This document shows, one piece after another, positions 57,256 to 64,000 of a stretch of DNA of 64,000 bases (the first letter of the stretch is position 1; each line of letters opens with the position of its first letter). A model generated the notes under the pieces. It was not told the origin of the DNA, made no database searches, and was given only the letters and a program-made list of their open reading frames with translations. Source of the stretch: Atopsyche davidsoni. Taxonomy: Eukaryota > Arthropoda > Insecta > Trichoptera > Hydrobiosidae. The stretch spans positions 6,076,001 to 6,140,000 of the forward strand of contig JAILWY010000022.1 in NCBI GenBank assembly GCA_022113835.1. The letters are read 5' to 3'. The position numbers and the translations under genes were made by a program.

Positions 57256-58255
57256 GATAATTGCTTAAAATAGCATTTAGAGATTCGTCGATTAGCCAGG
57301 GAAATTAATTTAAATGGTCACATTTAAATTACTTCTGACAATCTACTATAATAATAGCCATTGTGTGTGTGTGTATGTTTCATTTTTTGGTTCTCCATAG
57401 AATATCTTAAAAGATACAACGCTGATTTTTTGCACGTAAGTTCAGTAAGTTTTTCCGCAGTTATGTGCCGCAGTAATATTTTCATTCATAAACTAATTAA
57501 ATAAAACTATCAAATATGCTTTATGTTCGAATTATATGATTTTGTTGTTCACAGCGAGAATTTCAAATTTAGAATTTTTACAAAAAAATAAAATATGATG
57601 CTTCTAAGAAATTTCCAGTTTATGTCAGCTTGACACAAGTACCAATTTTATTTTTTAGTTGCGTTAGAAATTATTAATCACATCATTAATAAAATAAAAT
57701 GCCTCCTAAAAAAATAGCACCGTCTAAGCACAGCAAACGTAATTAAAAAAGAATAGCACAATTGAACGTGATAAAGACTGCATCTAATAAAGAACAGTGC
57801 AGTGAAAGTGATTCGTTGTTTGTGACACGAAATGTGATATTTCCTAGAATGGCTTTGCTTTCGAAATTAATATCCGGTTATTCAAAATATATGTGTACAA
57901 AATGAAATCAAATATTCATCTAATTGTCAGCCAAACATATGTTCAAACACTATTGCATCGTTCATCGAATACGTCATTTTATGACGGGCTACATTTCTAG
58001 TGTTTTAATAAAATTCTACCATGTTCTTTCCGTTTAAAGTATTGAAATATTTTCTACTTATATGGCATGAGATTCCGAGTTTGAGTCCAGAGAAAGCCGT
58101 GCTATTTTATTGTTTAAATTATTAATTGTCTCCAGGTTTCAAGGAAAAAAAACCCAAAAAATAATGAAGCGATAATCTAAATAATAGATAATACTAATTG
58201 TAAAATGAAGGTGATGTTTCCCGTCCCCTTTTAGTTATCAAGATAATTTGCAAAT
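57252..58255 (+). repeat. Inverted duplication, right arm, interrupted by Helitron D
   Basis: 57252-57341 and 58001-58255 together match the left arm in reverse. GAGTTTGAGTCCAGAGAAAG is the counterpart of the box B-like piece. Confidence 0.88.
57342..58000 (+). mobile_element. Non-autonomous Helitron, copy D
   Basis: It runs from TCTACTATAATAATAGCCAT to CTACATTTCTAG, between A57341 and T58001, with the 3' hairpin CGTCA-TTTTA-TGACG 10 nt before CTAG. Both flanks match the uninterrupted arm at 56340-56680, which proves the boundaries and the lack of a target duplication. Confidence 0.95.
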
Positions 58256-58740
58256 CTCACACAGTTTGAATAATAATGAAAACCAATTTGCAGACTACAC
58301 ACGGCGCATTCAACAGTTCAATATACTGGATTTATACAGAGTTAAAAAAGCATTAAGTACATATATATATATATACGGAATAATAAAAAAAAACTACTGA
58401 AAGGATGTAAGAAATCCACAACTCCGGCTCCGGTTGTCTGCGGTTTTTTCCTTCCTAATGAAGACCGCCGCGGAAAAGACTGTTGATTTTTCACATCATT
58501 TAGCCGCACAGTGGGGTACTTTATTTACTTATTTATCCACTTCACGATAAACTAGTTAAATATTTAATACTCTACATTAAAACAATAAATATGAATAACC
58601 GAATGGCTCGAAGACAATTTTATTCTCTTTGCTCATATTTGATATAAGCTGCAATTCATTTTATATTAAAAAAAAAACTATTTTTATTGAGACATCCTAA
58701 CCACTGATAGAATATTTTCTGTTGCATTTTTATTTTGATT
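58256..58740. other. Unclassified intron 4 sequence
   Basis: A short TA run lies at 58358-58374. Nothing else was recognised. Confidence 0.35.
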
Positions 58741-58748
58741 CTTAAACC

Positions 58749-59195
58749 ACTGGTTTCCAAAGTGGTCAATATCGACCGCCAGGGGTCGATTTCGCCCTTC
58801 AAGGGGTCGATGACGGGGGTCCACGAACTGTAAATGAGGGTCTACGAGAGTGGATCCCATTTAAGCAGGTCATCACCAAAATTTAGGCATTTCGTAAATG
58901 TCATAAATGAGCACAGATTGAACCTGTGTACTCACATAATAATGCTGTTAATCCTGCATTATGGACTATCGCAAGAAGGTTTTTGATAGCTTTTCCATCT
59001 TCATACCACACGAAAAGGGGTTTCAGTGCAGTTGTCAACCTTCTTACAAAAAAAAGGAATAGTTATTTAATGTTTACATACCGACATAAAATATGGCACA
59101 CCTGTATATCAGATCAGACATCAGACAGACAGATCACATATCAGGCAGGATAACTCGACATGGGGTCAACGGGACAAAATAGTTTGGGAGCCTAT
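58749..59195 (+). pseudogene. hAT transposase C-terminal relic
   Basis: It begins CCACTGGTTTCCAAAGTGGT, a hAT-like end. At 58970-59090 the + strand encodes RRFLIAFPSSYHTKRGFSAV, then NLLTKKRNSYLMFTYR, matching the dimerisation domain of hAT transposases of the ZBED5-like type (FPSSY...RGFSAV..LLTKKRN). The rest of the transposase is deleted. The right end resembles GTTTGGGAGCC. Confidence 0.82.
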
Positions 59196-59802
59196 GTCTT
59201 AAACAAATAAAGAACTCTCACTGCCTCATTAAATCACTCGTGCGATCAACAAGTAATGTTGAGTTTTTGAATAATTATTTTGGCCGTGCACGCTAGTACA
59301 CGCAACCCACTGTGCGGCGCAAGAAACAGTACTGTGATGCCCTAAATGCGGCAAAAAGCTCTTACTACCGTATCAAATCATCAAGTAATCAAGTAATTTT
59401 GACTTTTTAACTATTTTTTTTGTCCACGAACGCTGGCACACGCGCCCCCTGTGCGGGCGGGGCTCTGGATATACGGCACCTTGACAAGGAAACCAACTGC
59501 CGGTAATGACGCAGTGTTTGCGTATTTTTTTCTCGAGTTGGCTATGAGAGCGCTTGTTATTCGTACCGGGTTTTGGGTCAATTATATTAAGACGTATCTT
59601 AAAACGTGTCCTTTAACCAAACGATTGGAATAATAAATACGAAAAGTCGAACAGCTTGGCGATTACGATCATTTTTGTTTGCAAGCACTTTAGTATGAAA
59701 AGCGAAAGCACTCTCATTAAAATTAATTGCAAATTAAGCCAGCCTATCTGTGATATGTTGTGTTTTATTTTTTCTCCGTGTAATAAGCTATTTTCCGTAA
59801 AG
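59196..59802. other. Unclassified intron 4 sequence
   Basis: GGCGATTACGATCATTTTTG at about 59658 resembles sequence next to the LINE at 45060. No gene was seen. Confidence 0.3.
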
Positions 59803-60126
59803 CAGTGGTCCCAAACCCTATGCCCGCGGGCACCATGGCGCCCGCCGACCGTTTTACGTATGCCCGCCGCTGTGCGACCACAGTTTACAATAAAATGTTA
59901 TGAAAAATATTAATATTTAGTAATTCAACAGAGAAAAAATAATCGAAAATAATTATATCGTTTAATTAATAATTATTATATTTTGGAATTAAATATTTTT
60001 TGTGCATAATATATGTATTATTGACTATGTCCAACTATAAATATACCTGGAAAAAATAAATAGTGCCCGCCGCCCGACCGGCATTCTAGAATGTGCTCTT
60101 GGGTGCAAAAAGGTTGGGGACCCCTG
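59803..60126. mobile_element. hAT-type element, family B, copy 3
   Basis: The ends CAGTGGTCCCAAACCCTATG and AAAAGGTTGGGGACCCCTG match copies at 8554 and 34126. The flanking octamers CCGTAAAG and CCCTAGAG agree at six of eight bases. Confidence 0.85.
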
Positions 60127-61464
60127 CCCTAGAGTATTTGTTAGTTTCATGCTAAATTAAAGTTAAAATATATATCTTGTTGTTTGTGCCTTTTTAGTTT
60201 TCCTCGTCATTTCCGAAATACGCAGACTGATTATTTAAATTTAAATCGATCGTGTATTGTTACCCAATATTTTTACGAAACAAAGATTTTGACCTCAATT
60301 ATTTAAGTTGCGTCGATTTTTTAAACGATTAAGTCGATTATTCTCATCCCGTTCCCGTTTTGGGTGTCAAATGGATATATTTATTCTGGAGGAAGTAGAA
60401 AGTGTGTTGGCAGGAATAATTTGTATCAACAGGAACTCGCACGGGGACAGTCTCTCCCGGTGAGCCTCGCAGGCAACTGGGGTGGAAAAAATACTTAAAT
60501 TCGATCGAACCTTTTCAAGCAAAGGAGCGCAGAAATCACTCGAGCTTTCCTAATGTGGAAAAATGAAAGAAGGAAAATTCTCCCTGAAAAATCTGGGAAA
60601 AGCACATCATTTTCACAAATCGCAACACAAATGTTCGATCCACTCGAAACGATTTCCCCGGCGGAGCTCAGTAACAAGTTATCGGAAAGCAATTGTTCTG
60701 GGCTTGTTTTTATTTAATTTCATTTCATTAATATTTATAAACAGCGAGATTTGCAAATGTGAAGTCATGTACTTAGATCGCTTGACTATACACACAAGGT
60801 TGTTGAAATTCTAGGAGCAAAACTTTTGAGTGTATTATGATGAAAGTAATAAAATATATCACATCGAAATACTTAAGAAAATGTAAAAATCCTTCCTGTT
60901 TCTCTCATGCTGTAGGGAATAAAAATGATTTAGAATATCAGGGAGACTGTAATAATAATAAAAATTCAGATTTCGCTCAGTTTGTTGGGGGCTTATTCAT
61001 CTCTTTGAGATTTGGTGTATATTTTTGTTTTCGTTTTATATAAGATGCGCTAGACAAGATGTTGTACTCGTTGAGAGTAAAAACTAACAAACACCATTAA
61101 AACTCTTGTTTTTCTCAAACAACAAATGATTTAATTTCTAGTTAACCTGACTTAATTGTTTTTAACGATTAGACACAAACGTATATTTGGAAGCATTCTC
61201 TGTTGCTTGGGGATGTTTTTGAACATCAATCCGCAAAGTGAAGATGCTCGCAGACAAATTAGGGGTGATTAGCGTAATCGCTCTTTTTGCGCAGAGCCCC
61301 TCGCACAAGGATCCCTGCCTCGAGGGGGGCTCTATATATTTGGTGTTGCCATTGTTATTCAATGAACACGGGTTATAAAATAATAATATTAAACTTTTAT
61401 TGAATGTGTCGGTATGTTTTGTTGGCTCTGGTTGTAATAAATAGTCGGTTTTTTGGTTTTCTTC
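60127..61464. other. Unclassified intron 4 sequence
   Basis: The frames at 60563-60814, 60837-61043 and 61162-61362 show no known domain or splice context. Confidence 0.35.
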
Positions 61465-62030
61465 TTTAAGGGTCCAGGTCCCATAATCGCTTTTTTTTGA
61501 TCATTTTCTAGTCCTTTTTGCGAAAAATCTACTGCACCAATAAAAAAAAATTAAATGCAAAAAGTTTGATACATCCCTTCTTCCGAACACAATATATTTT
61601 TATTTCCTATAAATTTACTATTAATATGATAAATATGTGTTTTTCCGATTGAAGTGTAGGAATTTGGGGATTCGTCATGTCCCTTTTCCAAGAGTCCTAA
61701 ACATTCAAAAGTCTTTTTTTTAATTGGAATTAAAATATTAAGTATAAAACCTGTGCGATATATTATTTTAAAAATTAAAAAAAAATTTTTTTTTTAACAA
61801 ACTTTGGTTTTGAAAAGTCGTCATTTTATCCAATTTTTCAACATCTTCAAGATTTTGTTTTACCCTAAAAATGAACGTTAATTAAATAATAAAAAATAGT
61901 CAAATATAATTTATAGTTTTTTCAATACTCTGTAAAAAAAATCAACTTTCGACGTAGAAAAATAAAGTGACAATTAAATTAATTAAATGACACGATTTCG
62001 CCAGGCAATGGACTGCCTGCAACTGCTTTA
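61465..62030 (+). mobile_element. Repeat family R3, copy 5
   Basis: It starts TTAAGGGTCCAGGTCCCATA and ends CGCCAGGCAATGGACTGCCT. With the 30-kb and 43-kb copies it defines a unit of about 560 bp. Confidence 0.8.
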
Positions 62031-62376
62031 AGTGCGTCTCTTCAGAGGAAGTCGGTGACCGTTTCTCAGAATATATATTTACCCAGACTTCCCGACTTCT
62101 AGCATCCACAATACCTTTATTTTTTCAGGGTCTTTTTCGCTGGGCATTCAGCTGCGGTAGGTAACATTTGTTACATCATGCTTAGTGTTTTTTTCCCCCA
62201 TCGTCAGGAGTTCTCGGTATGTTGAGTTTTCAACTGTGTTGGGTAATTTTTTTTGGAATTTTTGAATGTTTCGCTCCCGGTACCGGGGTCACCTCCGGGG
62301 AGTCGAGGACTCCCCAGGGGTGGCCGGGGAGCCGTGGAGGCGAGGAGCTGTAGCAAGTGATGGTGATGACCTGCAG
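62031..62376. other. End of intron 4; GC-rich, purine-rich lead into exon 5
   Basis: From 62275 the intron is rich in GGGG and CCCC runs. The 25 bases before the exon 5 AG contain few pyrimidines. Confidence 0.5.
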
Positions 62377-62588
62377 GGAGACGTTTCCGCTGACGGCGTT
62401 GCCTGATGATGAGCGGCCGCCCTACCTGGCGCTGGCTCGCTGGACGCCTCGTGGTCATGGGCTGGTCACCGTGCTGGACTACGACATATACTTCCGGCCT
62501 GCACCACGTTCCTCCACGGGTTATCGCGTCACCGCCACCGCCGTGCCTGGTGTGGTCTACAACGGCGTCCCCGACTGGCTCTACGAGG
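62377..62588 (+). CDS. DPP6/DPP10-like: DPP6/10-like exon 5: beta-propeller segment ending PDWLYE
   Basis: This 212-bp exon completes codon 156 and encodes residues 157-226, leaving one base for the next exon. Recognisable parts are ETFPLTALPDDERPPYLALA, RWTPRGHGLVTVLDYDIYFR and VPGVVYNGVPDWLYE. The W-P-G-LV-V-DIY and NGVPDW-YE motifs are hallmarks of DPP4, DPP6 and DPP10; in DPP4 the glutamates after PDW.YE bind the substrate N-terminus. The E after Y is present; the following residue lies in the missing exon. The acceptor is CTGCAG|G with an unusually purine-rich upstream region, and the donor is GTGAGT. Phase 2 entry fits exon 4. Confidence 0.92.
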
Positions 62589-63025
62589 GTGAGTGCCGCC
62601 TCCACCCTCCATATCATCATCATCATCAGATTCTAAACTCAGCAAATTCACACATGCATATATATATATATATAATATAATCCAGGCGTATGGTGGTTAT
62701 GATGGTTATGATGGACGAGGTCCAAAGGTTGCCAGATTGCGTATTTCACTTCGTAATCTGCAACCGTAATTTAATTATGTCCCATGTAGATATACAGCCA
62801 TTCAGTATTGTGTGAGAAAATTAATTTAAAATACTTTACTGTATATATCCGTAGAAATAACACGGTACAGATTCGAAATCATTTTGACTATCTTATAAAC
62901 AATAAATAAAACTTAAACTGAAATGAAAGTTTTCTAATAAAACTTGTAATGTGTTGTTGTAGTATAATTAATGTGCGAGGCGTCTCTAATAGTTCCTCGC
63001 CGGCTGTGCTCTGCTCTATCTAGCT
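62589..63025. other. Start of intron 5, no feature
   Basis: CAT repeats (62610-62625) and a TA run (62658-62673) follow the donor. Confidence 0.4.
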
Positions 63026-63357
63026 CAGTGCTTCTCAAAGTGGCCCCTACGAACCCCAGGGGGTCCCTGGGATCATTCAGGGGGTCTTTAGAAAATTGAA
63101 ATCGATTTGGGGGTCCCTGAACAACGTCAGGGGGTCCGCGCAAGGTTAAATATAAATTTAAAAAATTGTGACACATTTTTATTAATATGTAAGTTAAAAT
63201 AAATAACAACGATTTTTACGTCATAAGTAAAATATAAATATAAACAGGTGCATAAAATACAAGTAATATGAATTTATGTAGTTTTTCACCCAGGGTCCAT
63301 GGGCAAGTTTTGACTATGAAAAGGGGTCCGTGGGCCATAAGAGTTTGAGAGCCACTG
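63026..63357 (+). mobile_element. hAT-type element, family A, copy 3
   Basis: It runs from CAGTGCTTCTCAAAGTGGCC to GAGTTTGAGAGCCACTG with the same GGGTCC-rich interior. No target duplication is evident. Confidence 0.82.
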
Positions 63358-63359
63358 AG

Positions 63360-63425
63360 GTAATCGATTCACACGTGAAACGATGACTCAGGTAGGACTC
63401 GAACCCGATTGCCGTGTTTTTTTTA
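63360..63425 (-). repeat. tRNA-like SINE relic
   Basis: On the minus strand CACGGCAATCGGGTTCGAGT has a perfect box B, followed by TCATCGTTTCACGTGTGAAT, the tail motif shared with 19815 and 32565. Confidence 0.5.
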
Positions 63426-64000
63426 TTTTTTTTATTGGGAATGAATATTTGTAAATGTAGAACAGATATTTATAATTATAGTTAGATTCTTCATCAAGTG
63501 CATTTCCTCAGAGAAGGTTGGAGTCCATTTTACCGAGCATATACTCATGCTGAGACAGTGTTCATTGTTTTCTAAAGAGGAAATAGTATAGTGGGTCTCC
63601 GGGTCCTACTTTTAGTGAGATAAATATTTTTAACTCGCATAATTCTATAATTGTTATAAGCCATCTGAACGCTCATGAACTAAAAGTAAAAAAAAAGTTT
63701 TTTTGTGCCGCTGGGGCATTAAATAAATTCAGTATTTATAATACAGGAAATTATAGACTTGCATCTTAAACAGGACAAGGTCGCAGCAAATCGAAGCCTC
63801 TGCACTTTTAGAATTAATTCCACGAAGTCAATAAATCTATTAATATAAATAGCTATTTAAGGCAAGGAGCTATCAAATGTACCTCTTGTGGAGAGGGATG
63901 GGGGTTTTTTAATTTTACAAATGGTGCTCTAGGAATTCAACTGACTTAAAATTTATTATTTCTGCTTCCAACGTAAATTCGTATCCTATAATATAAATCA
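63426..64000. other. Unclassified intron 5 sequence to window end
   Basis: AT-rich; the next exon of the DPP-like gene was not found here. Confidence 0.4.

Larger units (their letters stand above)
6793..62588 (+). other. DPP6/DPP10-like: DPP6/DPP10-like gene locus, 5' part (five coding exons)
   Basis: Five exons (6793-6825, 39504-39717, 45615-45706, 53194-53321, 62377-62588) join without a frame break: phases 0, 1, 0, 2 and 1 match at every junction. Introns are 32,678, 5,897, 7,487 and 9,055 bp. Donors are GTATGT, GTCAGT and three GTGAGT; every acceptor is AG. The 226 residues form a type II membrane protein: cytosolic tail 1-25, membrane helix about 26-47, then an extracellular part. The family (S9B) includes active dipeptidyl peptidase IV enzymes and inactive DPP6/DPP10 auxiliary subunits of A-type potassium channels. 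The catalytic Ser/Asp/His region lies outside the window, so activity cannot be judged. The last exon ends in phase 1, so the gene continues to the right. Exons are much richer in G+C than the introns. The family call is from recognition, not a search. Confidence 0.88.

Noticed and set aside
62129..62156. Possible 28-bp micro-exon (TTTTTTCAG|GGTCTTTTTC...GCTGCG|GTAGGT)
   Set aside because: Exons 4 and 5 already join in phase and in the order expected for the family; a 28-bp insertion would break the frame.
62204..62626. 140-aa minus-strand frame
   Set aside because: It is the shadow of exon 5, whose + strand frame has family motifs and splice sites.

Overview
This window is eukaryotic and looks like insect DNA. 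It is AT-rich and dense with transposons. The only host gene I can support is on the + strand: five GC-rich exons with GT/AG splice sites, matching the start of a membrane-anchored dipeptidyl-peptidase-like protein (S9B family, DPP6/DPP10-like). The exons join in perfect phase into a 226-residue open frame. It gives a short cytosolic tail, one transmembrane segment, a juxtamembrane stalk with three N-glycosylation sequons, and the start of the beta-propeller. The rest of the gene, including any catalytic triad, lies beyond base 64000. Insect assignment rests on the protein resembling insect homologues, the transposon mix, and a short CCTAA (insect telomere-type) run; I cannot name a species.

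Layout. 1-6600: upstream DNA with a G-quadruplex minisatellite (735-870), a piggyBac-type element, a Helitron, a GC-rich CTG-repeat island (5110-5290) and a hAT-type element. 6600-6825: 5' leader with two short upstream ORFs and coding exon 1. 6826-39503: a 32.7-kb first intron made largely of mobile-element relics. 39504-39717: exon 2 (transmembrane segment), with a truncated LINE inserted about 30 bp before its splice site. 39718-45614: intron 2 with tRNA-derived SINEs and a second LINE. 45615-45706: exon 3. 45707-53193: intron 3 with a SINE nested in a pogo-like element, a piggyBac copy, a mariner relic and a hAT element. 53194-53321: exon 4. 53322-62376: intron 4 with a nearly complete Tc1 element, a Helitron in one arm of an inverted duplication, and hAT relics. 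62377-62588: exon 5. The rest is intron 5.

The mobile elements can be read in some detail. Six internally deleted piggyBac-type copies retain the transposase N-terminus, and one end has amplified into a tandem array with an exact 200-bp period. Four non-autonomous Helitrons have TC...CTAG ends and a 3' hairpin; one carries a broken Rep N-terminal region and another has a paralogous empty site within the window. There are also hAT elements with 8-bp duplications, Tc1/mariner elements seated in TA microsatellites, and tRNA-Thr-like SINEs. Several short segments resemble hammerhead-ribozyme cores of the kind carried by Penelope-like retroelements; this is the most unusual signal and is only tentative. 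I see no rRNA, CRISPR or bacterial-type operon.
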